Shown: in pieces, positions 29,466-37,600 of the stretch
How positions within the stretch are numbered: position 1 is the stretch's first letter
Layout: the number at the start of each line of letters is the position of its first letter
The notes under the pieces: model-generated
What the model saw: the letters and a program-made list of their open reading frames with translations, nothing else
Told to the model about the DNA's origin: nothing
Database searches by the model: none
Made by a program: the position numbers and the translations under genes
Assembly: GCF_002631185.1 (NCBI RefSeq)
Contig: NZ_PDNU01000031.1
Coordinates: 1-64,000, forward strand
Direction of reading: 5' to 3'
From: Teichococcus rhizosphaerae
GTDB lineage: Bacteria > Pseudomonadota > Alphaproteobacteria > Acetobacterales > Acetobacteraceae
Length of the DNA: 64,000 nucleotides

Positions 29466-29976
29466 GGTCCTGCCTAGGGCGCGCCTCGCCTGGACCTGGA
29501 GCGCGGCGACGGCCGCGCTGGCCTTCGCGCTGGACCAAGCGACGAAGTGGTGGGTGCTGGCCCATCTCATGGATCCGCCCCGCGTCATCCCCATCACCCC
29601 GTTCTTCAACCTGGTGCTGGGATGGAACCGGGGCGTCAGCTTCGGTCTGCTGTCGGCGGACCACCCCGCGACGCCCTGGCTCCTGTCCTCCCTCGCGCTC
29701 GCCGTCGTCGTGGGCCTCGTCGTCTGGACGACGCGCGACCGGCGGCCGGGGATGGCGGCCTCGGTCGGGTTCATCGCCGGAGGCGCCCTGGGCAACGTCG
29801 TCGACCGGCTGCGGCACGGCGCCGTGACGGACTTCCTGGACTTCCACGTGGCTGGCTACCACTGGCCCGCCTTCAACCTTGCCGACACCGCGATCTTCGT
29901 CGGCGTCGCGCTCCTGCTCCTCGTCGGCGGGAGGCGCGAACCGGCGGGCGCGCCGACCTCCGCGGCGCGACCCTGA
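29458..29976 (+). CDS. lspA: lipoprotein signal peptidase (LspA/PbrC-like)
   Basis: A 172-aa type II signal peptidase with four membrane helices. Catalytic Asp116 is in GNVVDRLRHG and Asp143 in FNLADTAI. Extra lspA copies occur in lead-resistance operons, where PbrC works with the P-type ATPase in Pb sequestration. It overlaps the ATPase gene and is followed by a CcdA-like gene. Confidence 0.92.
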
Positions 29977-29989
29977 GGGCGGGACCGCC

Positions 29990-30727
29990 GTGAACCCGCT
30001 CCTCCAGATGTCCGGCCTCCTGACAGCCTTCCTGGCCGGGATGGTCTCGTTCCTCTCGCCCTGCGTGCTGCCGCTGGTGCCCGGCTACGTCTCCTACGTC
30101 GCCGGTCGCTCGGTCGCCGCCGAACGCGCGGCGCCCGGTCGCCTCGCCACGGTCGGCCTCGGCCTCTGCTTCGTCCTGGGGTTCGCGACCGTCTTCGTGG
30201 CGATGGGCGCGGGCGCCTCGGCGCTGAGCCAAGCCCTGCTGCGCTACCGCTACGAGGCCGGGATCGTGGGCGGCGTGGTGGTCATCCTGTTCGGCCTCAT
30301 GACCGCGGGCGTCCTGCGGCTGATGCCGCTGCAACGCGACCTCCGCTTCATGCCGACCCTCAGCGGTGGCACGCCGCTCTCCGCCTACGTGCTCGGGCTG
30401 GCCTTCGCCTTCGGCTGGACGCCCTGCATCGGGCCGGTGCTCGGCGCCATCCTGGCGCTGACCGCCACCAGCGAGATCAGCCACCTCGGCATCGTGTTGC
30501 TGGCCACCTACGCGGCCGGGCTGGGCGTGCCCTTCCTGCTGGTCGCCGCCTTCGCGGACAGCTTCCTGCGCGGCCCGTTCCGCGGGCTGCGGCGCCTTGG
30601 CCGTGCTCTTCAGATCGTGGCGGGCGGCGTCATGGTGGCGATGGGGGTGGCCATGATCACGGGCCACCTGACCGACTTCGCCATCCTGATGCTCCGGCTC
30701 TTTCCCTGGCTTGGGAACATTGGATGA
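29990..30727 (+). CDS. CcdA-like thiol-disulfide membrane transporter
   Basis: A 245-aa membrane protein of the CcdA/DsbD-beta family. It begins with GTG. Membrane cysteines are in FLSPCVLPLVPGY and FGWTPCIGPVLGAI, the pair that passes electrons across the membrane to periplasmic thiol proteins. It overlaps the CDF gene by four bases. Its place in a metal operon suggests keeping metal-binding thiols reduced, which is inference. Confidence 0.88.
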   Translation: MNPLLQMSGLLTAFLAGMVSFLSPCVLPLVPGYVSYVAGRSVAAERAAPGRLATVGLGLCFVLGFATVFVAMGAGASALSQALLRYRYEAGIVGGVVVILFGLMTAGVLRLMPLQRDLRFMPTLSGGTPLSAYVLGLAFAFGWTPCIGPVLGAILALTATSEISHLGIVLLATYAAGLGVPFLLVAAFADSFLRGPFRGLRRLGRALQIVAGGVMVAMGVAMITGHLTDFAILMLRLFPWLGNIG

Positions 30728-31341
30728 GCGACGACGACGACCTTCCCGAGGACCTCGCCCACATCACGCCCGCCTACCGCCGGGCGCTCTGGATCGTGGT
30801 CGGCCTCAACGTCGGCTATGGCCTCGTGGAGATGGTCGGCGGCTTCGTCTCCGGCAGCCAGGCGCTGAAGGCGGACGCTCTCGACTTCCTGGGTGACGGC
30901 CTGATCAGCTTCCTCGGCCTGCTGGCCATCGGCTGGAGCCTCGCCTGGCGCGCCCGCTCTGCCCTCATCCAGGGACTGTTCCTCGCCGTGCTCGGCCTGG
31001 GCGTGCTCGCCACCACGGGCTACCGGGTGCTGGTGCTGAACCAGCCCGAGGCCGAGCTGATGGGCCTGTTCGGCGCCGTCGCGCTGGTGGTCAACGTCGC
31101 CTCCGCGGCGGTGCTCATCCCGCATCGGGAGGGCGACGCCAATGTCCGGGCCGTCTGGCTGTTCAGCCGCAACGACGCCATCGGCAATGCTGCCGTGCTG
31201 GTCGCGGCGGGCCTCGTCTGGTGGACCGAAACGGCATGGCCCGATCTCGCCGTGGCATTCGTCATCGCCGGGCTGTTCCTCCAGTCGGCTTGGTCGATCA
31301 TTCGCGACGCGCGGGCGGACCTGAGGGTGGCGCGTGATTGA
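30724..31341 (+). CDS. short cation diffusion facilitator family transporter
   Basis: A 205-aa CDF-like transporter of six helices that lacks the usual C-terminal cytosolic domain. The helix II metal site reads ADALDFLGD and the helix V site SRNDAIGN, with Asn where most CDFs have His. Short forms of this kind are found with PbrR/CadR-type operons, so it probably moves Pb/Cd/Zn. It is the last gene of the overlapping set. Confidence 0.8.
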   Translation: MSDDDDLPEDLAHITPAYRRALWIVVGLNVGYGLVEMVGGFVSGSQALKADALDFLGDGLISFLGLLAIGWSLAWRARSALIQGLFLAVLGLGVLATTGYRVLVLNQPEAELMGLFGAVALVVNVASAAVLIPHREGDANVRAVWLFSRNDAIGNAAVLVAAGLVWWTETAWPDLAVAFVIAGLFLQSAWSIIRDARADLRVARD

Positions 31342-31416
31342 CGACGTTCTCCCGCAGCGAAACCCTCCCATGTGGGAAGTGCGTCTTCGTTGCGGGCAAC
31401 CATGAGGAGGTCAACG

Positions 31417-31665
31417 ATGCGGAAGTTCGTCGTATCCATTGCCGCCCTGGCTGGAATTCTGGCCGTGGCAGACGCCTCTGCCCAGGGCAGCCAGACCCAG
31501 GGCGGAATGATGCCGATGCAGCAGGGGCAGCAGGGCGGCATGATGATGGGCTGCCCGATGATGCAGCGGATGGCCTCTTTGGAGACTCGCCTGCGCCAGC
31601 TTGAGGAGCGGGCAGGAATGCCGACTCCGCCAGCCCAGCCAGGCGCCCCAGAGGGTAGCCACTAG
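31417..31665 (+). CDS. small Met/Gln-rich secreted protein
   Basis: An 82-aa protein. ATGAGGAGG precedes the ATG. A signal peptide ends near ADASAQ. The mature part is rich in Met and Gln (GGMMPMQQGQQGGMMMG) and holds one Cys, then a coiled-coil helix (SLETRLRQLEERAG). Met-rich exported proteins often bind Cu(I). It may be a periplasmic metal buffer. It lies 76 bases after the CDF gene. Confidence 0.65.
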   Translation: MRKFVVSIAALAGILAVADASAQGSQTQGGMMPMQQGQQGGMMMGCPMMQRMASLETRLRQLEERAGMPTPPAQPGAPEGSH

Positions 31666-32118
31666 CATCAACGGAAGACCCTTGTCGGCGGCCGACCTGT
31701 ACCGGATTTGGGAAGTCGGCCCTGGCCAAGTCGACCGGCGGCCCAGACCGCCGGTCGGCCTGCCTCGGCCGCCGCGTTGAAGGGCGCCGCTCCCACGTTG
31801 AGGCCCGCCCGGAGCCTTCGCGAGGATGTCGAGGCGCCCAGGGGGAGCCACTGACACCGGGTGGTGGGCCAGTGGAACGGTTGCAGTTGCTTAATCTTAG
31901 TGCGATATGCGAATGATTATCATGTGCTGCCGTGAACCAACGCCTTACTGTGCCCGACGCCGTACTCCATCCCGCCAGGATTGTCGGGTCGACCGCGGCC
32001 GAAGTCCCTCCAAGGGAGGCAAGCCGTAGCTTAGGCCCCTGGCACGCGGCGGTCCCACGCGCTCTCACGTCAGCCTGACCAACCTCCTCGCCCACCCCGA
32101 CCAGCAGGACACCGCACC
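31666..32118. other. 453-bp intergenic region with strong hairpin
   Basis: No credible gene was found. A perfect 10-bp stem (CGACCGGCGG at 31732-31741, its complement at 31748-31757, six-base loop) lacks a T-run. Sequence near 31833-31850 (AGGCGCCCAGGGGGAGCCACT) partly repeats 31642-31663. An AT-rich patch with a Fur-like box lies at 31890-31925, upstream of the YncE-like gene. Confidence 0.5.
31911..31924 (+). promoter_or_regulatory. Fur-like box
   Basis: ATGAT-T-ATCAT within GAATGATTATCATG is a perfect 5-1-5 palindrome matching the centre of the Fur consensus, in an AT-rich patch of otherwise GC-rich DNA. It lies 195 bases before the YncE-like gene; yncE of E. coli is known to be Fur-regulated. 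Confidence 0.5.
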
Positions 32119-33531
32119 ATGCGACGCCTCCGCACGCACTCTCGCCTCGCCACCATCGGCATGTTGGCCGCCGGTTCGCTGCTTCTGGCCACGGGTGACG
32201 CGCTGGCGCAGTCCTCCTTCGGCGCAGTGGACGCTGCGGCCAACGCGCAGGTACGCTTCGCCGCCACCGAGCGCGGCAAGCCCATCCTTCCCGGGAGCGA
32301 GGTTGCCGTGTCCGGCCAGGGCTTCCGCCCAGGCCAGAAGGTGGCGCTGCTCTATGGCACGGCGGCACTGCCCAACGGCACGCTGGAAGCGGACAAGGAC
32401 GGCAAGATCGCGGGCCGGATCATGGTCCCAGCCGACGCCGCCGTGGGCAGCCACCCGATCGTGGTGGTGGCGCAGGGCCCCTACAGCGCGGCGCTGGCGC
32501 CCTTGAAGGTGTCGCCCAGCATCCCGCTGTCTGGCCAGAACGGCTACGTGACGCGGGAAGCCAAGGTGGCGCGCGGCCTCTACCAGTCCGCCTACAGCGC
32601 CAAGAACAATGCGCTGTTCGTCACCTCCGCCATCGGTCGCCCGCCGGTGAAGCAGTCGGAACTGCTGAAGCTGAACCCTGAGACGTTGGAGGTGCTGGCG
32701 CGCATCACGCCGCAGGCTGCCCCGGCGCGGCCTGGCGGCCCGGCGGATGCGGGCGTCTACGCCGTCTACGGCATAGGCGTGGATGACGGCAACGACACGG
32801 TCTGGGTCACCAACACGCGGCAGGACACCGTGGCGGTGTACCGCCAGTCCGACCTGTCGCTGGTGAAGCAGTTCCCGCCCGGCACGGTGAGCCACGCGCG
32901 CGACGTGCTGGTCGATCCGCGGCTCAACAAGGCCTTCGCCAGCGCCATGCTCGCGCCGGAAGTGGTGGTGTTCGACACCCGCAGCAACGAGGTCGCCGCG
33001 CGCATCGAGATCGTGTCCCGGGTCCGCGGCGGCACTTTCTCCGCCGCCAGCCTGTCGCTGGATGCCGCCGCGAACCGGCTCTACGTCGTCAGCCAAGTCA
33101 CCAACGAGGTGGCGGTGATCAACACCCGCACCAACGCGGTGGAGAAGGTGCTGCCGGTGCCCGGCGCGCGTGGCGCCATCGGTGTTTCCCACGACCCGCA
33201 AACCGGGCGCATCTACGTCGCGTCGCAGGACAGCGACAACCTGGTGGTGTTGGACGGCGAGAGCGGCAGGGTGGTGGCTGACACCCCTGTGGGCGCCGGG
33301 GCGCTGAACGTCGTATTCGACCCGGCGCGACGCCACGGCTACGTGGCCAGCCGCGGGGCGGGCACCGTTACCGTGGTGGACGCGGACGGCAAGATCCTGG
33401 CCAACCTCGGTCCGGCGCCGCTGGCCAACCACGTCCTGCTGGGGCCGCGCGGCACTTTGTACTCCGTGGACAAGTCGGCCGGGGTGCTAGAAGCCGACAG
33501 CGACACCATCCTGCGCCTCCAGCCGCGCTGA
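32119..33531 (+). CDS. YncE-like periplasmic beta-propeller protein
   Basis: A 470-aa exported protein. A signal peptide ends near DALAQS. Residues about 35-140 form an Ig-like domain, followed by repeated blades (for example NRLYVVSQVTNEVAVINTRT and GRIYVASQDSDNLVVLDGES, shown in part) of a seven-bladed propeller. YncE-like proteins are iron-regulated and bind DNA or partners in the periplasm; the exact role is unknown. An upstream Fur-like box fits iron control. Confidence 0.75.
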   Translation: MRRLRTHSRLATIGMLAAGSLLLATGDALAQSSFGAVDAAANAQVRFAATERGKPILPGSEVAVSGQGFRPGQKVALLYGTAALPNGTLEADKDGKIAGRIMVPADAAVGSHPIVVVAQGPYSAALAPLKVSPSIPLSGQNGYVTREAKVARGLYQSAYSAKNNALFVTSAIGRPPVKQSELLKLNPETLEVLARITPQAAPARPGGPADAGVYAVYGIGVDDGNDTVWVTNTRQDTVAVYRQSDLSLVKQFPPGTVSHARDVLVDPRLNKAFASAMLAPEVVVFDTRSNEVAARIEIVSRVRGGTFSAASLSLDAAANRLYVVSQVTNEVAVINTRTNAVEKVLPVPGARGAIGVSHDPQTGRIYVASQDSDNLVVLDGESGRVVADTPVGAGALNVVFDPARRHGYVASRGAGTVTVVDADGKILANLGPAPLANHVLLGPRGTLYSVDKSAGVLEADSDTILRLQPR

Positions 33532-33633
33532 CAGGAGATCTCCTCCCCGAGCGGTGCGGATTGGTCCTGCCCAAGCCGCAGGTGAATGGCATTGGGTCAG
33601 GGGTTGCCCACTCATCACGAAGGAGCCGACAGC

Positions 33634-34611
33634 TTGGCCGTCACCCGCACCGGATTGGAGGAGAACCAGGTCGCCATCTACTTCGCCGCGGTCGTCGCGG
33701 GCGCGCTCATGGCCGTTGCCGCCCCTGGGGAAGCCTGGGGCGCGGTCATCAACCCGGCCCTCGCGGCCTTGCTCTACGTAACCTTCCTCCAGGTGCCCCT
33801 GGCGGACCTCCGGAAGAGCCTGGCCAACGGGCGGTTCTTGCTAACGCTGCTGGCCGTGAACTTCGTCGCCGCGCCCCTGGTGGCATTCGTCCTGGCCTCC
33901 TTCCTACCCAGCGAGGAATGGGTGCTTCGCCTGGGCGTCCTGATGGTGCTGCTGGCGCCCTGCATCGACTACGTGGTCGTGTTCACCCACCTCGGCCGCG
34001 GCGATCCCCGGCTGATCGTGGCGGCGACCCCCGTGCTGCTGGTGGCGCAGATGCTGCTGCTGCCCGTCTATCTCGGCCTGTTCGTCGGCGAGCGCGCCAT
34101 GGCGATGATGCAGCCCGGCCCGTTCATCGAGGCATTCGTCTGGCTCATCGCCGTCCCGCTGGCCCTGTCGGCGGCGACTCAGGCCTGGGCGGCACGGTCC
34201 GGTGCTGGGAAGACGGTCGCCGACGCCATGGGATGGCTGCCAGTGCCTCTGATGGCCATGGTGCTGCTGGTGGTCATCGCGGCGGTCGCGCCGGACGTGG
34301 CGGCGCAGGCAAGGTCCGTCGCGATGCTGGTGCCGGTCTACGCCGCGTTCGCCGTGGCCATGCCGGTCGTGGGCAGCCTGGTGGCCAGGTTCGCGGGCCT
34401 CGAGGCGGGCGCGGGGCGGGCCGTCACCTTCAGCGGTAGCACCCGCAACTCCCTGGTTGTCCTGCCGCTGGCCTTCGCCGTTCCGGAGGCTGGCGCCCTG
34501 CTGCCCGCCGCGGTGGTGACGCAGACGCTCGTAGAGCTCGTCGCCATGCTGGTCTACATCCGCTGGGTGCCGACGCTGGTGTCTGCCAAGCCTGCCGCCG
34601 CCGCCGAATAG
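33634..34611 (+). CDS. arsenic resistance permease, Acr3/BASS-like
   Basis: A membrane protein of about 325 aa with ten helices of the bile acid/arsenite BASS fold. Segments LLYVTFLQVPLADLRKSL, LLAPCIDYVVVFTHLGRGD and TFSGSTRNSLVVLPLAFA are typical of proteins annotated as Acr3-like arsenic resistance transporters; the central Cys is present. TTG at 33634 is chosen because GAAGGAG lies just upstream; the ATG at 33586 is the alternative. It is a second arsenite exporter candidate, separate from the ars operon. Confidence 0.8.
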   Translation: MAVTRTGLEENQVAIYFAAVVAGALMAVAAPGEAWGAVINPALAALLYVTFLQVPLADLRKSLANGRFLLTLLAVNFVAAPLVAFVLASFLPSEEWVLRLGVLMVLLAPCIDYVVVFTHLGRGDPRLIVAATPVLLVAQMLLLPVYLGLFVGERAMAMMQPGPFIEAFVWLIAVPLALSAATQAWAARSGAGKTVADAMGWLPVPLMAMVLLVVIAAVAPDVAAQARSVAMLVPVYAAFAVAMPVVGSLVARFAGLEAGAGRAVTFSGSTRNSLVVLPLAFAVPEAGALLPAAVVTQTLVELVAMLVYIRWVPTLVSAKPAAAAE

Positions 34612-34670
34612 CTAGGGGTGTGGTCACCGATCCCAGGCCGGTGGCGCCTGGATGCGGCGCGCATGCATGG

Positions 34671-35108
34671 CTAGAGCCCGGCTGCCGCGCCGAGTGCCTC
34701 AGGGGTGGGCGCCAGGGCTTCGACGATCCGGCATTCCGACACGGTGCCGCAGCCGCACTGGCTGATGAGGGCGTCCAGTTCGCGGCGAAGCGCCTGAAGG
34801 TCCGCAATCTTCCGCTCGACCTCCGCCAGATGCTCCCGGGCGATCGCGTCCACGGCGCCGCATGGCAGGTCGGGCTGCCCGACGAGTCCAAGCAGGGCAC
34901 GAATCTGCTCCAGCGAGAAGCCGAGTTCCCGTGCCCGCCTGATGAAGCTCAGGCGCCCGAGATGGGCTTCCCCGTAGGTCCGGTAGTTTCCGGCGCTCCG
35001 ACCGGGTTTGGGCAGCAGGCCGACCTTCTCGTACCAGCGGACGGTCTCGACCTTTGTGCCGGTGGCCCGGGCAAGCGTGCCGATGTTAAATGACTGTTCG
35101 GCAATCAT
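34671..35108 (-). CDS. MerR family heavy-metal regulator, CadR/PbrR-like
   Basis: A 145-aa activator for divalent metals. The HTH starts SFNIGTLARATGTKVETVRWYE. Cys83, Cys118 and Cys126 correspond in spacing to the three metal-binding Cys of CadR/PbrR; an extra Cys sits at 120. The operator starts eight bases from its ATG and serves the divergent SCO1 operon. The regulator remnant and identical operator at 26.9 kb suggest it also controls the pbr-like operon. Confidence 0.88.
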   Translation of the reverse strand: MIAEQSFNIGTLARATGTKVETVRWYEKVGLLPKPGRSAGNYRTYGEAHLGRLSFIRRARELGFSLEQIRALLGLVGQPDLPCGAVDAIAREHLAEVERKIADLQALRRELDALISQCGCGTVSECRIVEALAPTPEALGAAAGL

Positions 35109-35112
35109 GGCG

Positions 35113-35143
35113 TTGACCCTGTAGTGGCTACAGGGTGCATCTA
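35113..35143 (+). promoter_or_regulatory. CadR/PbrR-type promoter of the SCO1 operon
   Basis: TTGACC (35113-35118) and CATCTA (35138-35143) have a 19-bp spacer. The dyad ACCCTGTAG, three bases, CTACAGGGT spans 35116-35136. It differs from the site at 26927-26947 by a single base in the centre. Confidence 0.85.
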
Positions 35144-35339
35144 GGGAGCCTTGGGCCGTAGCCGCAAGCGGCTATGCCCCTGCGTAAAGAATGGCGGAGC
35201 CATGGCTGACAGCGGACACTGCGCATCGGGAAGGTGCCCCCGGCCTGTTCCGGGAACCGGCTTCATCGCGGGCGCCGCGGCGCCACTCCAGCCAGATGAC
35301 CATTTCCAGGCCACGACTGACTTGAGAAAGGACACAGGG

Positions 35340-35993
35340 ATGAACCGCAGGACCCTGCTGCTCGCCCTTGGCGTTGGCGTCCCGGCTGGGAGCGCGCTCG
35401 GGTGGGGCCTGTCCGAGTGGATGCTGCGCTCCAAGAGGGCTTCCGCGCCGCGATCCAGCGGCATGCAGCAGCCCATCGGGTCGCCCTTCGCGCTGGTCGA
35501 CCATACGGGCCAGCGCGTCACCGACGCGACCTACGCCGGGCAAGTGCGGTTGGTGTTCTTCGGCTTCACCCATTGCCCGGACGTCTGCCCGACCGGCCTC
35601 GGCTACATCGCGGAGGTCTTGGATGGCTTGGCGCCGCAGGAGGCCGCGGCGGTGCGGCCCCTGTTCATCAGCGTCGACGCCGGGCGCGACTCCCCGGAGT
35701 TGCTGGCCAGCTACGTGACCAACTTCCATCCCACCCTCATCGGCCTGACCGGCACCGAGGAGGAGGTGGCGCAGGCCGCAAAGGCGTTCCGCTCATATTA
35801 CAACAAGGTTCCCACGGGCGGGGATTCCTACGTCATGGAGCACACCGCCTCCATCTACTTGGTCGGTGCGGACGATATGCTGCGCGGCTTCCTGGACACC
35901 CACGAACCCGTGCCGACGGCGGTCGCCAAAATCCGGCTGGCCCTAGGCAGCGCGGCGCTCGGCGCCGCCAAGGCGGAGGACCGCTCGTCGTGA
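35340..35993 (+). CDS. SCO1/SenC family copper/thiol protein
   Basis: A 217-aa membrane-anchored periplasmic protein. The N-terminal anchor is MNRRTLLLALGVGVPAG. The copper-binding Cys79 and Cys83 are in THCPDVCPT and the conserved His is in VMEHTASIYL. SCO proteins deliver copper to cytochrome oxidase or act as thiol reductases. It leads an operon with PCuAC, DsbB-like and DsbA-like genes. Translation is coupled to the next gene (GTGA). Confidence 0.9.
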   Translation: MNRRTLLLALGVGVPAGSALGWGLSEWMLRSKRASAPRSSGMQQPIGSPFALVDHTGQRVTDATYAGQVRLVFFGFTHCPDVCPTGLGYIAEVLDGLAPQEAAAVRPLFISVDAGRDSPELLASYVTNFHPTLIGLTGTEEEVAQAAKAFRSYYNKVPTGGDSYVMEHTASIYLVGADDMLRGFLDTHEPVPTAVAKIRLALGSAALGAAKAEDRSS

Positions 35994-36454
35994 AGCGCCG
36001 TACTTTCGTGGCCGCCTTGCCTTGCATGGTGGCGAGCGGGGCGTCCGCGCAGGCGCAGCCCGGGTTGTTCGCCGAGAACGCGTGGTCCCGACCGGCGCTG
36101 GCGCGCATCGGCACCGCGGTCGTCTACCTCAGCCTCCGCAACGGAGGCAGCCAACCCGTCCGCCTCCTCGGCGGCAGCACGCCCGTCGCCGAGAGGGTCG
36201 AGATCCACGAGAGTGTCGTGGAAGGCAGGGTGGCCAGGATGCGCGCACGGCCGGGCGGCGTGGTCGTGCCCCCGGGTGGCGTGATCCGCTTCGAGCCGAG
36301 CGGCCTGCACCTGATGCTGATCAAGCCAGCCGCCGACCTCAAGGCTGGGCAGGGCTTCACCCTGACCTTGAACTTTGAGAACGGTGCGACCTTTGCCGTC
36401 CCGGTGCAGGTGGCGATGCGGGAACCGGCGGCCGGTCATGGAGCCGCACACTGA
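35990..36454 (+). CDS. PCu(A)C family periplasmic copper chaperone
   Basis: A 154-aa exported protein starting with GTG over the SCO1 stop. A signal peptide ends near ASAQAQ. Family ligands are visible: EIHESVVEGRVARM and GLHLMLI supply His and Met residues for Cu(I). PCuAC works with SCO1 in assembling the CuA centre of cytochrome oxidase, which fits this gene order. Confidence 0.88.
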   Translation: MKRRTFVAALPCMVASGASAQAQPGLFAENAWSRPALARIGTAVVYLSLRNGGSQPVRLLGGSTPVAERVEIHESVVEGRVARMRARPGGVVVPPGGVIRFEPSGLHLMLIKPAADLKAGQGFTLTLNFENGATFAVPVQVAMREPAAGHGAAH

Positions 36455-36476
36455 TGACGGAGAAGGGGACGCGCCC

Positions 36477-36935
36477 ATGAGCGCCGTGACGTCGACCACA
36501 CAGGGCCGCGCCGACGCCAAGGCTTGGTCCATCCTCTTCGCGGCCTGGGCCGTGGCGCTCGCCGCCAGCCTCGGCGCCCTGTTCATCGGCGAGGTCATGG
36601 GCCAGGCGCCGTGCTCCCTCTGCTGGCATCAGCGCGCCTTCATGTTCCCGCTCGCCGTGCTGCTGGCCGTGGCCTGCTACCGCTCCGACACGGGCGCCTG
36701 GCGCTACGCCCTGCCGTTGGCGCTGGTCGGCTGGCTGATCGCAGGGTGGCACACGCTGATGTTCTACGGCGTGGTGCCGGAAGCCATACAGCCCTGCGCC
36801 GCGTCGGGTCCGTCCTGCTCCGGCGAAGGCATGCTGCTGCTGGGCTGGGCGCCGCTGCCCATGCTCTCGTTCCTCGCCTTCACCACCCTGCTGATCCTGC
36901 TGACACTGCTCGCCCGGGGAGGGCGCAAGGCATGA
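36477..36935 (+). CDS. DsbB-like disulfide bond protein
   Basis: A 152-aa membrane protein with four helices. Cys46 and Cys49 form CSLCW after the first helix, and a second Cys pair lies in QPCAASGPSCSG, as in DsbB/BdbC. It reoxidises the DsbA-like protein encoded next, passing electrons to quinone. The ATG at 36477 follows GGAGAAGGGG. Overlap with the next gene is ATGA. Confidence 0.88.
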   Translation: MSAVTSTTQGRADAKAWSILFAAWAVALAASLGALFIGEVMGQAPCSLCWHQRAFMFPLAVLLAVACYRSDTGAWRYALPLALVGWLIAGWHTLMFYGVVPEAIQPCAASGPSCSGEGMLLLGWAPLPMLSFLAFTTLLILLTLLARGGRKA

Positions 36936-37576
36936 ACCGGCGCGTCCTCACCCTTGGCACCGGCGCCGTGGCCCTCGCGGCCTTCGGCTTCGGATACTGG
37001 CTGTACCCGCACGGCGAACTCGCTGGCCCGGCGGTAACCGGCCAGGACGACACCTACGTGCGGCCGCACTCGCCCGTCATCGGCAAGGCCGACGCGCGCG
37101 TGACCCTCGTCGAGTTCTTCGATCCGTCCTGCGAGGCCTGCCGCGCGTTCCACCCGATCCTCGGGCAGATCCTGGCCCGCCACCCGGAGGACGTCCGGCT
37201 GGTGCTGCGCTACGCGCCGTTCCACCAGGGGTCGGACGAGGCCGTCCGCATCCTCGAGGCGGCCCGGCTGCAGGGTCGCTTCGAGCAGGTGCTGGACGCC
37301 CTCTTCGCCCGGCAGCCGGAGTGGGCGGCCCACGGCGCGCCGAACCTCGCGGCCGCCTGGCGGATCGCGGGGGTTGCCGGGCTGGACATCGAGCGGGCCA
37401 GGAAGGACGGACGGCAGCCGCAGGTCGACCGCGTGCTGCAGGCCGACACGGCGGACCTGCAGTCCCTGCAGGTGCGGCAGACGCCGACCTTCTTCGTGAA
37501 CACGCGGCCGCTGCTCTCCTTCGGTCCGCGCCAGCTCTACGAACTCATCCTGAGCGAGCTGGACGCCCCGCGCTGA
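36932..37576 (+). CDS. DsbA-like thioredoxin-fold oxidoreductase
   Basis: A 214-aa periplasmic protein anchored by an N-terminal helix. The active site is CEAC at residues 67-70 and the cis-Pro loop is VRQTPTFF. It pairs with the DsbB-like gene upstream. A disulfide pair controlled by a metal-responsive promoter may protect or repair exported thiol proteins under metal stress; this is inference. Confidence 0.9.
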   Translation: MNRRVLTLGTGAVALAAFGFGYWLYPHGELAGPAVTGQDDTYVRPHSPVIGKADARVTLVEFFDPSCEACRAFHPILGQILARHPEDVRLVLRYAPFHQGSDEAVRILEAARLQGRFEQVLDALFARQPEWAAHGAPNLAAAWRIAGVAGLDIERARKDGRQPQVDRVLQADTADLQSLQVRQTPTFFVNTRPLLSFGPRQLYELILSELDAPR

Positions 37577-37600
37577 AGGCCGCGCCCGGACGGCGCGACC

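Noticed and set aside
31340-31375. CCTCCCATGTGGGAAG upstream of the Met-rich gene as a CueR site
   Set aside because: A dyad is present but there is no TTGACC at the right distance and no 19-bp spacer to a -10.
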